Positions 43,477 to 52,867 of a stretch of DNA of 64,000 nucleotides are shown piece after piece. A model generated the notes under the pieces. That model searched no databases and was not told the origin of the DNA. It saw only the letters and a list, made by a program, of their open reading frames with translations. The first letter of the stretch is position 1, and the number at the start of each line of letters is the position of its first letter. The stretch covers positions 1 to 64,000 of the forward strand of contig JAXLWB010000015.1 in assembly GCA_046328715.1 (NCBI GenBank), given 5' to 3'. The DNA is from JAXLWB01 sp046328715. GTDB taxonomy: Bacteria > Chloroflexota > Anaerolineae > Caldilineales > Caldilineaceae. A program made the position numbers and the translations under genes.

Positions 43477-44511
43477 ATGCAGATTAAGCAAGCAAAAATG
43501 CTAGCCCAACAATGGGTGGTGGAAGAAGCTACCACTCTTCCTGGTTTTATTGGTGCCTTCTTCCACGGCTCCATCACCTGGCTGGAGGATGATGCTGTGC
43601 TCTCCCTTTCCTCCGATGTGGACATTATGGTAGTCCTCTCAGGCGAGATGCCAGCAGTCAAGTTAGGAAAGTTTCGGCACCAGGGTGTGCTGCTTGAAGT
43701 ATCCTATCTTGCTGCCGATGAGATTTCCTCTGCGGAACAGGTGTTAGGGACCTTCTACTTGGCGGGCAGTCTACGTACAGCCACCCCCATTGCCGATCCA
43801 ACGGGCAAGCTGAAGGCAATTCAGCAAGTGGTTGCGCAGGAATTCGCTAAGCCGCAGTGGGTGCGTGCCCGTTGTCAGCAAGCGGGGGACAAAATCCTTA
43901 GCAACCTTCAGTCCATCGAGACATATACGCAATTTCACGATCAGGTCAGCGCCTGGCTGTTTGGCACCAGTTTGACCACCATTGTCCTGCTGCTAGCGGG
44001 CTTAAAAAATCCAACGGTGCGCAAACGGTATGTGGCGGTCAAGGAGTTGTTGATGGAGCATGGTTACGGTGATTTTTACGAAGAATTGCTTGACCTTCTG
44101 GGCTGCCGACAGATCAGCCAGGAACGCTGCCGAGCGCATCTGGCCGCACTCACTGAGGTCTTTGATGTTGCCAAAAGCGTGGTCAAAACGCCCATCTTCT
44201 TCGCCTCCGATATCAGCGATGACGCTCGCCCAATTGCGATTGATGGCAGCCGCAACCTAATCGACAATGGCTTGCAACGAGAGGCAATCTTCTGGCTCGT
44301 GGCAACCTATGCGCGCTGTCAGAAGGTGCTTGCTCAGGATACGCCACGCCACGTATTTGAACAATTCGATCTCCCTTTTCGTGCGCTGCTTGCCGATCTT
44401 GGCATTCAAACCCTAGATGATATATTGGCACGCCGTGAGCGAGTGAAGGGATTTTTGCCACGCCTTTGGGATGTGGCGGAAACCTTGATAAAAGCCAATC
44501 CGGTTTTGTGA
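43477..44511 (+). CDS. nucleotidyltransferase-domain protein (ANT-like)
   Basis: 344 residues. The N-terminal pol-beta-type nucleotidyltransferase motif is HGSITWLEDDAVLSLSSDVD, with DVDIMVV giving the metal-binding aspartates. The helical C-terminal half resembles aminoglycoside nucleotidyltransferase-like or MNT proteins. It might modify a small molecule or an RNA/toxin partner; nothing adjacent tells which. No clear ribosome site. It follows the HicB-like fragment, so the area may be a worn mobile patch. Confidence 0.75.
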   Translation: MQIKQAKMLAQQWVVEEATTLPGFIGAFFHGSITWLEDDAVLSLSSDVDIMVVLSGEMPAVKLGKFRHQGVLLEVSYLAADEISSAEQVLGTFYLAGSLRTATPIADPTGKLKAIQQVVAQEFAKPQWVRARCQQAGDKILSNLQSIETYTQFHDQVSAWLFGTSLTTIVLLLAGLKNPTVRKRYVAVKELLMEHGYGDFYEELLDLLGCRQISQERCRAHLAALTEVFDVAKSVVKTPIFFASDISDDARPIAIDGSRNLIDNGLQREAIFWLVATYARCQKVLAQDTPRHVFEQFDLPFRALLADLGIQTLDDILARRERVKGFLPRLWDVAETLIKANPVL

Positions 44512-44567
44512 GGAGGTTTTCTCTCCTCAACCATCCTTTCTTTATCCGAGTTTCCTTTCCATCTGTG

Positions 44568-45620
44568 TTACACAACCGGCTCCGTCTGCCCCGATTGCTC
44601 TGCCCGCGCCATCGCCTGGATAATGCGAATCCCAGCAGCGATCTGTTCGGGCCGCGTTTGCCCATCTAGTTTCTCACCCTTGACCGCTCGGTAAAAACTT
44701 TCCCATTGATAGTCACCGCTGACCGTGTTCACTTCCACTTGCTCGTGGACAGGCTGATTCTGAGCGTCGAGTGCCGCTAGGGTGAGGATCGCAGTGCGCT
44801 GATTCCCGCCGCCCTTGCCCTGTCCCGTGCCACGCAGGCGCTTGATCGTGCCTCGCTCATATTGCACAGTGAGTCGATTGTCCCAGTTTTCCCCATCATT
44901 GACCGCAATCGTAGCAAAGACCGTGCCGATTGTGCCATTCTTAAAGCGTACGGTGAGTTGGGCAGTATCCGGCGTGGGGCGGCGGGTGACCATGCGGGTG
45001 TGCATCACCTGCACCGCTTCCGGTTCACCGAGCAGCCAGACCAGATCGTTGATGCCGTAAATTCCAATACGAAAGATCGGCGCAACTGGGCAGCGAACGG
45101 GATCGTCGTACCAACTGCCGTCTGCCTCTTCACCAAACCCACCGCCATGCCACGGCTCTGCCCGCACCGAGATGACACGACCCAACCCATATTTCGTGCG
45201 CCAGGCTTCAAATTGCTGCAAATCGGGCGAAGGCAAGGGTGGCGGTGAGTTGAGATGCACCACTCGTCCAAGTGAACTAGCTTCGGCTAGCACATCGAGT
45301 GCAGTCTGCGGGTCAAGCTCAAAGGGTTTGGTCGTCATCACATCACGGCCCGAGCGGATGATCTGACGAATTTGCTCAGCACGGCCCACAGGCGGAGTGA
45401 AGAGACCTATCGTCGGCAGGTCGGGCATGGTGAGCAAATCGTGTAAGCTGTAGTAGGCAGGCACGCCGAGTTTGCCAGCCATTCCATCGGCGCGTTGCCG
45501 ATCCAGGTCGCAGACGGCGGCAATCTCGAAAAATTCTTTTCCGTCACCCGTCAGCATCCGTTCGATCAGGTAGCTGCCAAAGCGCAGACCGACAATCGCA
45601 ATCCTAAGTCGATTTGACAT
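44568..45620 (-). CDS. Gfo/Idh/MocA family oxidoreductase
   Basis: 350 residues. Rossmann start RIAIVGLRFGSYLIERML. The EKP motif is replaced by TTKPFEL, which keeps the conserved lysine and proline. The substrate-side helix IGIYGINDLVWLL lacks the usual GxH histidine, so catalysis may differ. Stand-alone, minus strand, facing the MbtH-like gene's promoter. Confidence 0.82.
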   Translation of the reverse strand: MSNRLRIAIVGLRFGSYLIERMLTGDGKEFFEIAAVCDLDRQRADGMAGKLGVPAYYSLHDLLTMPDLPTIGLFTPPVGRAEQIRQIIRSGRDVMTTKPFELDPQTALDVLAEASSLGRVVHLNSPPPLPSPDLQQFEAWRTKYGLGRVISVRAEPWHGGGFGEEADGSWYDDPVRCPVAPIFRIGIYGINDLVWLLGEPEAVQVMHTRMVTRRPTPDTAQLTVRFKNGTIGTVFATIAVNDGENWDNRLTVQYERGTIKRLRGTGQGKGGGNQRTAILTLAALDAQNQPVHEQVEVNTVSGDYQWESFYRAVKGEKLDGQTRPEQIAAGIRIIQAMARAEQSGQTEPVV

Positions 45621-45769
45621 AACAGTAAGCTTCTCTTCTTATAATCAGTGCAAGACAGCATGTTTTGACTTATGTTAAACTTACAAAGTAAACTTAAAAT
45701 AAGAAATTATTTAGCAAAGTTACGTAGTATGCTCGGCATCGTACCATCAACCCTACCAACGAGGAAACT

Positions 45770-46033
45770 ATGTTCAAACGGTGGCAGAACCTCATAAAAA
45801 TTTACGAAATAGAACCACAGACACTCTACCGCGTCATTATAAGTCAATATGGGCAATATTCGGTTTGGCCTGCGAATCGTCAGCCGGTAGGTGGGTGGCA
45901 AGAGACAACTGTCACTGGCACTTCGGAAGAGTGTATTGCCTATATCAGACAAGTCTGGCGTCCTTTCTCGGAGCAAACCCTTACTATGCAGCCATCTTCG
46001 GCAGCGGAGGCTGAGCCGTCACTGGATCGGTGA
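45770..46033 (+). CDS. MbtH-like protein
   Basis: 87 residues. The core YRVIISQYGQYSVWPANRQPVGGWQ, followed by GTSEECIAYIRQVW, matches the MbtH family, small chaperone-like partners of NRPS adenylation domains. It keeps the WP and GW signatures and the second tryptophan but lacks the usual TDMRP/TDLRP ending; the tail is polar and unlike MbtH. GAGGAAA precedes the ATG. No NRPS gene is in the window. Its last 50 bases overlap the convergent deaminase gene. Confidence 0.7.
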   Translation: MFKRWQNLIKIYEIEPQTLYRVIISQYGQYSVWPANRQPVGGWQETTVTGTSEECIAYIRQVWRPFSEQTLTMQPSSAAEAEPSLDR

Positions 46034-46856
46034 CAATCGCCAAATCAGGATGCGAGCGTAACAAGGTAACGGGGAAATCCACATCCTCGCCGTTTGCAGT
46101 GTGCGGACTGCCAAAGAGCGCCAAGCGCAGCACATTACGCTGCCACACGCCACCCTGACAATAGAGACGAATCCGCTTGGCAGCCAGAATGTCGGCCATC
46201 CCTAAAGTCACAGCCATCGGTGGCAGGGCCGAAAAATCACCGGCAGCCGCCCGTGAAGCATTCATTACCATCGTTTCGGGAGCCAGGTGGACCAACCGGG
46301 TCTTACTTGCCCTGAACTCTTCCACACTCACCGTAAACCAACGGCTGATCGGCGGCTCGTTAAAGGCGATGTGGCCATGAATCCCTACGCCACCATAGCA
46401 GGTGTCAATGCCTCCCACCTGCTCAATTTCCTCACTGATGCGGTCAATTTGCGTTGGATCGGGAACATGCAGTTGTTCCTCGGGCAAGGCCAGGGCTGGT
46501 GGAAGTTTGTCGAAGAGTTCTCGTTTGGCAAAGCCCAGAAAGCTGAGTGGATGCTCGTGGCTGATCCGTCGCCCCTGCCAGTCGCAATACTCGTCCATAA
46601 GGAAAACATGCACGTTGCGCCAGGAGATTTGCTCACGAATGGTGCGCTCAGCAAGAAGAGGGTATTGACCGACAGGACCAACGGGGACAATCAGGCGAGT
46701 TGGACGTCCCGCTTGATTGTTTGAGCTGATTTCTTTGAGGATCGAATCAGCAAAATGAAGAAAAAGCGACGGCAGATCAGGTAGAATCGTTACCGGAATC
46801 GGGCTTTGGGTAGCGAGTTGCTCGGCGGGGAAATAATGAGCGTGTCTGTCATGCAT
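45984..46856 (-). CDS. glucosamine-6-phosphate deaminase-like protein
   Basis: 290 residues of the NagB/6-phosphogluconolactonase fold. VPVGPVGQYPLLAE, FLMDEYCDW and GVGIHGHIAFNEP are the family blocks. In true NagB the last reads GxGxDGHIAF; here the catalytic-region Asp is His, so activity may be altered. The ATG at 46856 with GGTGATA upstream is preferred over one five codons earlier; either overlaps the GH4 stop, indicating coupling. Last gene of a minus-strand operon (binding protein, permeases, GH4, deaminase) for an amino-sugar or glycoside. Confidence 0.8.
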   Translation of the reverse strand: MHDRHAHYFPAEQLATQSPIPVTILPDLPSLFLHFADSILKEISSNNQAGRPTRLIVPVGPVGQYPLLAERTIREQISWRNVHVFLMDEYCDWQGRRISHEHPLSFLGFAKRELFDKLPPALALPEEQLHVPDPTQIDRISEEIEQVGGIDTCYGGVGIHGHIAFNEPPISRWFTVSVEEFRASKTRLVHLAPETMVMNASRAAAGDFSALPPMAVTLGMADILAAKRIRLYCQGGVWQRNVLRLALFGSPHTANGEDVDFPVTLLRSHPDLAIVTDPVTAQPPLPKMAA

Positions 46857-48252
46857 AGCTATCACCAGCATAGAATTGTGGCAACCACTCTCGGAACGAA
46901 ATCAGAAAATCTTCTAAAACTGCCTTTGCCCGGTCGACATCGTTCATCATCGGGTCGAGCAGTAGAGCGTGAAGGGCAAGCGTACGCTCCCCGCTGATGG
47001 CGGCATCGATGACGATTGAAGCGAGTTCGGCTTCGCGGCGGCAGATTTCGGTGACAGGGCGCGGTAATGCAGGCATAGCGACGCCATGGATGCCGTGGCG
47101 ATTGACCACCGCAGGCACTTCGACAATCGCCCAGTCGGGTAATCCGGGCAGGCAGCCACGGTTGGGGATGTTGAGCGCTGGCATGTAAGCGTTGGCATCC
47201 GACTGCATCGCCTCGATGATTTCCACCGCCCCTTCGCTATGCACATCCAGCAATGGTTCAATCGATTCCTGCCCTGCGGCCATGCGTTCGGCGCGGGCAC
47301 GTACATTGCGTCGCCGCTCGATGTTGCCCGTCCAACTTTGCAGTTTGAGGTCATACTTTTCCCACGGCTTTGTGATCGGGTCATGCGTCCAAGCCAGATA
47401 CTCGACCATGTGCGTGTCACCAGCCGTGGGGCAGAGGCCGAAAATTTCAAAGAGTTCACGCGTCATCGGCTCGAAATCTTTGCGGAAGTGATGTAAATAT
47501 TTCTCTCGAAAGCGCGGGTAGAGATCCTCGCTTGTGCGCCGGTCTGTGATCGAATAGATCCAAGCAAAGTGATTGATGCCAGCCGAAAGCATATTCACTC
47601 GTTCGCGTCCGGCCTGAATCATTTGGATCACGGCGGGGATATTGGGCGCATCGGTGTGGACGTGGAAGGCATCGCCATTCGGCACCTGGATGCCAAATTC
47701 CTCGGCCAGCACGGCGGCCACGATGGCGTACGCCCAGAGGAATTGATGACAAAGCCCGACACAGCGAATCGAAGAGTAACGTTCGATGACCATACCGAGG
47801 CGGCTAAGCGGATTGGTGAAGTTGAGCATCCACGCCTGCGGGCAGAGTTCTTCCATGTCACGCGCAATTGCCAACATTTCCGGGGCGTTGCGGCAGGTGT
47901 GAGCAAAGCCGCCCGGCCCACTGTTTTCGGCATAGGGCTGCCGGATGCCGTGGCGTAGTGGTATCTCCCAATCTTGCCGCCAGACTACCTCGCGCGGCCC
48001 CACCTGAATGCAGACAATTACAAAGTCAGCATCTTTGAGTAGCTGGCGCCGATCCGTGTTGGCTTGGATCGTCATGCCAGCCTGCCATTCACAGTTCATA
48101 CGTTCGGCGAGTTTGTGCATCGTTGCCAACGTTTCTGGGTTGATGTCACAGAGAGCAAGCGTGGCACCTTTGAGTTGAGCGGAGCGGAGCAGGGTAGCCA
48201 ATGTGCCTGTGCCAAAGATGGCCGAACCAGCACCGATGACGACGATTTTCAT
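46849..48252 (-). CDS. glycoside hydrolase family 4 protein
   Basis: 467 residues. GH4 enzymes use NAD+ and Mn2+ for redox-assisted hydrolysis of alpha- or beta-glycosides. NAD motif VVIGAGSAIFG; NFTNPLS; Mn-binding Cys in GLCHQF and His in GINHFAW; also ENSGPGGFAH. Length and the NSGPGG segment fit alpha-galactosidase/alpha-glucuronidase-type members rather than phospho-glycosidases. GGAGGAA precedes the ATG, one base after the upstream permease stop. Confidence 0.9.
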   Translation of the reverse strand: MKIVVIGAGSAIFGTGTLATLLRSAQLKGATLALCDINPETLATMHKLAERMNCEWQAGMTIQANTDRRQLLKDADFVIVCIQVGPREVVWRQDWEIPLRHGIRQPYAENSGPGGFAHTCRNAPEMLAIARDMEELCPQAWMLNFTNPLSRLGMVIERYSSIRCVGLCHQFLWAYAIVAAVLAEEFGIQVPNGDAFHVHTDAPNIPAVIQMIQAGRERVNMLSAGINHFAWIYSITDRRTSEDLYPRFREKYLHHFRKDFEPMTRELFEIFGLCPTAGDTHMVEYLAWTHDPITKPWEKYDLKLQSWTGNIERRRNVRARAERMAAGQESIEPLLDVHSEGAVEIIEAMQSDANAYMPALNIPNRGCLPGLPDWAIVEVPAVVNRHGIHGVAMPALPRPVTEICRREAELASIVIDAAISGERTLALHALLLDPMMNDVDRAKAVLEDFLISFREWLPQFYAGDSYA

Positions 48253-48253
48253 G

Positions 48254-49156
48254 TTATCTTCCTCCAAAGCCACTCAATGTGACACCTTCGACAAAGTAGC
48301 GTTGGGCCACAAAGAAGATCACGACCATCGGTGCCAGCATAAAGGTGCCGGTGGCGAAAACCAATTCCCAGGTATTGGCATAAGCCGAGTCGTTCATGGC
48401 ACGGATGCCGACTGCTAAGGTCCAGGTCGCAGGCTTGAGGTAGACAAGCGGCTCAAGAAACTCGTTGTAGACCTGCATAAAGGTGAGAATAACCACCGTA
48501 ATCATCACTGGCTGGCTGAGCGGAAGGAAGATTTGCCAGAGGATGCGGAAGCTGCTGGCGCCATCAATGCGGGCGGCATCTTCCAGTTCCTCAGGAATGC
48601 CCATGAAAAATTGGCGGATCAGAAAGACAAAAAGCCCTTGTGTTGCGAAAAAAGTAGGAACGATCAAGGGCAAGAAGGTGCCAACCCAAGGCGTTGGCCA
48701 GCGAAACACAAAGCTGAACATCAAAAAGCGTGGAACAATTAGAATAATGCCCGGTAGCATCACAGTTGCCAATAACAGACCAAAAAAGAAATCTCGACCA
48801 GGCCATTGCAGTCGGCTAAAGCTGTAGGCAACCAAGGAGGAAGAGAGCAACACCCCGATCACCGAAAGCACGCAGACGATCATCGTGTTCCAAAAGTAGG
48901 TCATGATTGGGGCACGGGCGAAGGCAGTGGCGTAGTTTTCCCAGCGCGGCGTGCGTGGCAACCACTCAATCGGCGTCACAAAGATCTCGGTCGAAGCTTT
49001 GAGCGAAGAGGAAATCATCCAGAGCACAGGCACGAGCGCCATGATCGAGAGCAGCAACAAGATCGCATGGATCCCGCTCCGTGTCAGGAGCGAGTTGATC
49101 CGCCTACGTTGTTTTGCGGCGTGTGCATTATGTATACTAGATAAAGTCGATTGCAT
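48254..49156 (-). CDS. ABC sugar importer permease (MalG type)
   Basis: 300 residues, six helices. Cytoplasmic docking loop ELEDAARIDGASSFRILWQIFLPLSQP. C-terminus ends QRYFVEGVTLSGFGG, typical of carbohydrate ABC permeases. Its stop is one base from the GH4 start. Pairs with the MalF-type permease upstream. No ATPase gene in this operon; a shared MsmK/UgpC-type ATPase elsewhere is expected. Confidence 0.9.
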   Translation of the reverse strand: MQSTLSSIHNAHAAKQRRRINSLLTRSGIHAILLLLSIMALVPVLWMISSSLKASTEIFVTPIEWLPRTPRWENYATAFARAPIMTYFWNTMIVCVLSVIGVLLSSSLVAYSFSRLQWPGRDFFFGLLLATVMLPGIILIVPRFLMFSFVFRWPTPWVGTFLPLIVPTFFATQGLFVFLIRQFFMGIPEELEDAARIDGASSFRILWQIFLPLSQPVMITVVILTFMQVYNEFLEPLVYLKPATWTLAVGIRAMNDSAYANTWELVFATGTFMLAPMVVIFFVAQRYFVEGVTLSGFGGR

Positions 49157-49162
49157 AGGAAT

Positions 49163-49247
49163 TGTTAATTCGGGACACAGAGGGCACAGAGAGAACGCAA
49201 AGAAGAATTCTCTACATTCTCCGTGTTCTCTGTGTAGTGCAGTTTCC
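49163..49247. repeat. inverted 'acagagggcacagagagaac' words
   Basis: cacagagggcacagagagaacg faces cattctccgtgttctctgtg between the two permease genes. A related hairpin lies at 35499-35600. Confidence 0.7.
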
Positions 49248-49250
49248 CAC

Positions 49251-50162
49251 TCACTTCTTCGTGCCGCTCTCGTAGTAGACCCAACTACCCGAAAAGCGGA
49301 ATTGAACGATTGTCAACAAGATGATGACAACAAAGAGCATCCAGGAGAGCGCGGCGGCATAGCCATATTTGCTGTACTCAAAGGCATTGCGGTAGATGTA
49401 GAGTACCATAAAGAGCGTTGCATCCTGCGGGCCGCCATTGGTCATGATCAGCGCTGGAGCGAAGACCTGAAAGTTGCCGATCACCCCGACAATCAGATTG
49501 AAGAAGATCACCGGCGTCATGATCGGCACGGTGACGTTGCGGAACTTCTGCCAGGCACCTGCACCGTCGAGCGAGGCCGCCTCCAGTAGCGCCACGGGTA
49601 CACTCTGTAGCCCAGCCAGAAAGATCACCATCTGTGTGCCCATGACCCAAATACGCATAAAGATCAGGGCAGGCTTGGCCAATTCCGGTTGAAAGAGCCA
49701 TGCTTGCGGCGGCAACCCAATCCGCTTGGTCACATCATTGATGATGCCAAAGTCAGGGTGATAGGCACGCTGCCAAATAAATGCGCTGACCACAATCGGC
49801 ACGATTACTGGCATATAGAGTGCCGTACGGTAGAAACTGCGCCCCCGGATCGGCTGGTTGAGCAATACGGCACAGCCGAAAGCCAGTCCTAACTGCAATG
49901 GCACGCTGATAAAGGCATAATAGGCAGTGTTCCACAACGACAGCCAGGACTTTGAATCATTCCACAACATGGTGAGATTTTCCATCCCTACCCAGCGCGG
50001 CGGGGCCAACAGATTATATTTTTGAAAGGTCAACAACAGCGCCCATCCCATTGGAAAGGCGATAAAGACCAGGAAGCCAATGATAAAGGGTGAGGCAAAG
50101 AGATACCCTTCAATCGCCTGCCGACGGGCAAATGAGGAACGTTTCGTCGCAATTGCTTTCAT
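49251..50162 (-). CDS. ABC sugar importer permease (MalF type)
   Basis: 303 residues, six helices. SFYRTALYMPVIVPIVVSAFIW and the docking loop LLEAASLDGAGAWQKFRNVTVPIM identify it, with TNGGPQDATL toward the end. The start at 50162 gives a basic N-terminus before helix 1. Downstream of the substrate-binding protein gene, with a strong hairpin in the gap. Confidence 0.9.
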   Translation of the reverse strand: MKAIATKRSSFARRQAIEGYLFASPFIIGFLVFIAFPMGWALLLTFQKYNLLAPPRWVGMENLTMLWNDSKSWLSLWNTAYYAFISVPLQLGLAFGCAVLLNQPIRGRSFYRTALYMPVIVPIVVSAFIWQRAYHPDFGIINDVTKRIGLPPQAWLFQPELAKPALIFMRIWVMGTQMVIFLAGLQSVPVALLEAASLDGAGAWQKFRNVTVPIMTPVIFFNLIVGVIGNFQVFAPALIMTNGGPQDATLFMVLYIYRNAFEYSKYGYAAALSWMLFVVIILLTIVQFRFSGSWVYYESGTKK

Positions 50163-50213
50163 AAGTACTGTCGTGGGCCATTCGACCCTTAGTCCCAACG
50201 GGGCGGTCTAGGC

Positions 50214-50283
50214 TAACCCATGGGCAGCGCCCTGGGATCGAGAAGGATGTGCTCTACATCCCCAGGGCGCTGCCCATGGGTTA
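50214..50283. repeat. perfect 23-bp hairpin between binding-protein and permease genes
   Basis: Arms 50214-50236 and 50261-50283 are exact complements (taacccatgggcagcgccct start) with a 24-base loop. The position matches hairpins that raise binding-protein mRNA over permease mRNA. Confidence 0.75.
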
Positions 50284-50372
50284 TAACGTAGGCTAGCCTG
50301 TTAGGCTACAATCCAAACTTCCATCCATTAGTAGAGAGTGACAAGGAAATTGCTACCCTGTCACCCTACCAC

Positions 50373-51752
50373 TTACTTGCTGGCCCAATAATCATCCAAC
50401 ATCTTTTGCACGCCTTCATCGACCTTGGGTAGTACCTCGGCGGCGCTGGCAGTACCGGCTAGGAGCGGATCCCAGCCGACAGGCTTGACCACTTCGTTCC
50501 AGTATTGCGAACGAGGCAGACCACTGATGATGTCCGCTTCACCCTTGTTAAAGGCCGTGATAAAGGCTTGCGTGTTGGTGAGTCCATGATTCTTGGTCAC
50601 CAGCGGGGCCCAGAAGCTTTCGATCAGCGAGACATTGTTTGGCACACGACCCGACTTTTCGCAGAAAATCTTCTGGCCTTCTTCGCCACAGACAAATTTG
50701 GCGACTTCCCAGGCGGGGTCCAATTCCTTGTTGCTGAAGATCACAACGCCTTCTGACCAGCCGCGGTGCGGGCGATTGCCATCGGCTTGTTTGGGCATCA
50801 ACACGACGTCAAACTCAACCGCTGCACCCTGGTCCCGTTTCTCTTGGGTGACCATGGTTGGGAACCACCAGGGCCCCTCGTACTTCATCGCCGATTGGCC
50901 AGCTTCAATGCCGCCCGAGCCGGTGCTCAGATCGGCAGGTTTGGGGCTGATGCCCATCTTGTAGTAGAAATCACTGGCGATCAACTGGACGATGTCGATG
51001 ATCTCCTGTTGGTTAAACTGTGATTTCTTGGGATCGACCAATGTGTCGAATTCCTGGGCGCCAGTACCACGAATCCAATGGATATCGCGGAACCAGTTAC
51101 CGTTTGCCTGGTAGCCCCACTGCTTCTTGTCACCGTCGGTCTTGGTTAACTTTTGGGCAATATCGAGGAATTCGTCAAAGGTCCAGTCGTCAGTCGGATA
51201 AGGGATTCCTGCCTCGTCAAAGGGCTTTTTGGCGTAGAACATGACCATCGTCGCCATTTGGGTAGGAATGAGGAAGGTGTCGCCGTTGCGTTCGGTGTAT
51301 TGGTGTACCGCTTCACTGTCAGCCCAGGCATAGTTAAAATTATCGCGTTCGCGCATTGCGTTCACGCCCGCAATCACTTTATTGTCGGCAAAGAGCTGAT
51401 AGCCCCACCCTTGCATCGAGGCAATGTCGGGGTTGCTACCACCAGCAAATTGGGTCTGAAGGGTGGCATAATAACTTTCATCGTTGGGTAGGAAGTTTGT
51501 CTCGACTTTGATTTCGGGCTTTTGCTTCATAAACGCCTCGACCGCAGCGGCAAAAGCAGTTTTATCGCTTTCACCAAAGGCCATCAAGGTGACTGACTTG
51601 GCTTCACCCGCAGGGGCGCTACTGCCCTGGCTGGCACCACTCTCAGCGGCAGGTTGCGCAGCCACGCAGGCAGACAAGGCAGCGCCTGCGATGCCCGTTC
51701 CGACCAACTTGAGAAACATGCGGCGAGTCAGGTGGGTTTGAGGTTGAGACAT
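50373..51752 (-). CDS. ABC sugar importer substrate-binding lipoprotein (Tat-type signal)
   Basis: 459 residues. Twin-arginine signal LTRRMFLKLVG, lipobox ALSACV, then a Gln/Ser/Ala linker. The family 1 solute-binding fold follows, with GGSNPDIASMQGW and YEGPWW typical of sugar binders. AAGGAGGA precedes the ATG. First gene of the importer/GH4/deaminase operon. Confidence 0.92.
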   Translation of the reverse strand: MSQPQTHLTRRMFLKLVGTGIAGAALSACVAAQPAAESGASQGSSAPAGEAKSVTLMAFGESDKTAFAAAVEAFMKQKPEIKVETNFLPNDESYYATLQTQFAGGSNPDIASMQGWGYQLFADNKVIAGVNAMRERDNFNYAWADSEAVHQYTERNGDTFLIPTQMATMVMFYAKKPFDEAGIPYPTDDWTFDEFLDIAQKLTKTDGDKKQWGYQANGNWFRDIHWIRGTGAQEFDTLVDPKKSQFNQQEIIDIVQLIASDFYYKMGISPKPADLSTGSGGIEAGQSAMKYEGPWWFPTMVTQEKRDQGAAVEFDVVLMPKQADGNRPHRGWSEGVVIFSNKELDPAWEVAKFVCGEEGQKIFCEKSGRVPNNVSLIESFWAPLVTKNHGLTNTQAFITAFNKGEADIISGLPRSQYWNEVVKPVGWDPLLAGTASAAEVLPKVDEGVQKMLDDYWASK

Positions 51753-51855
51753 AGTTCCTCCTTTGGAATTAACCTCTCGTTCGGGAGATTTTTAATTTCT
51801 ACGATTGATGGTGACAGTTCATAGATTACGCTGATTTTGTAAATGATGCAAGGAT

Positions 51856-51982
51856 AATAGGATGCGCGAGGCGTGATACATGACTCGTGATGCGTAAAGT
51901 ATGGACTATCTCGCTTTTATAGTCGACATGAATAGAATGAAGATATTGCTTAATTTGCGCATCACGTCTCACGCATCACCGT
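51856..51982. repeat. 'cgtgatgcgtgaga' inverted words overlapping a stop codon
   Basis: gcgtgatacatgactcgtgatgcgt on one side and gcgcatcacgtctcacgcatcacc on the other. The right arm supplies the last codons and stop of the deacetylase gene. Confidence 0.65.
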
Positions 51983-52867
51983 ACGCAACTCACGAAAGCA
52001 GATTGGCACGATCTGTTCGCGCTCTAAAAATTCCCGCAGCCGATTTGAACGGAAATATTCGTGCTCAAAGGTACGCCAGTAGGCACGATCCGGGATGATC
52101 GACTCAATTTCGCCCGATGCATTTGGATGGAGGCTGAAAAAGGTCAGCGAGCCAAAGGGAAGATCACGCAACATCGCTTCGTAGAGTTCAGCACGGTCGG
52201 CGTGGAAGCCTTGCGGATGATGGCCAGGAGTCATCAGGATATGATCAAAAATTGGATGTCCGCGGGCCTCCATCTGATCGATGCGTGTTACCCAGTCGCC
52301 TAAAAGATGAGCATCCAGGCCCAGAAGCGAGGTAAAGAGATTCACATCGCGCAGCACCAGCATAGGAACTCGGTACTGCATCCCCAACCGCAAATAGCCC
52401 TCGACCAGCTCCGGCATAAAGGCGATGCCCATGTGTGTATCGAAATGGGTGAAGTCCAACCCCGCCTGTTGTGCCCTGGCCGCCTGTGTTTGCAACTCAA
52501 GCAGGGCGGCTTCGACCTTCATCGCGGCGCGTGCTTCGGGAGTGCGATGATAGAAGTAGCCTTCGTCATCGATCAGGCCGCTGCTCACATCTCGTGTGCT
52601 GATTGGGCCCCAACGGTAGCCACTCCACTCGCTGGTCAAGGTCAGATGTACGCCGAGATCAAGTGCTGGATTTTGACGGGCTGCGGCCAGAATCTCTGGT
52701 GCCCAGGGACAGGGCAGCATAATCGAGCCACATGTGACGATGCCAAATTCGAACAAATCAAGATAAGCCTGATTACTGCCGTGACACATACCGACATCGT
52801 CCGCATGAAAGAGCACTAGGCGACTGTTAGGGCTGTAACCAAGTTTTGCAAGGAGCGGGTTTTGCAT
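51962..52867 (-). CDS. ChbG/YdjC-type carbohydrate deacetylase
   Basis: 301 residues of the YdjC fold, which removes acetyl groups from chito-oligosaccharides or other acetylated sugars. Metal ligands appear in LFHADDVGM, LGVHLTL and THFDTHMG. It overlaps the upstream M14 peptidase gene by 41 bases in another frame, suggesting coupling. An AGGT lies 7 bases before the ATG. Its last residues (VMRET) come from a repeat word. Confidence 0.87.
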   Translation of the reverse strand: MQNPLLAKLGYSPNSRLVLFHADDVGMCHGSNQAYLDLFEFGIVTCGSIMLPCPWAPEILAAARQNPALDLGVHLTLTSEWSGYRWGPISTRDVSSGLIDDEGYFYHRTPEARAAMKVEAALLELQTQAARAQQAGLDFTHFDTHMGIAFMPELVEGYLRLGMQYRVPMLVLRDVNLFTSLLGLDAHLLGDWVTRIDQMEARGHPIFDHILMTPGHHPQGFHADRAELYEAMLRDLPFGSLTFFSLHPNASGEIESIIPDRAYWRTFEHEYFRSNRLREFLEREQIVPICFRELRTVMRET

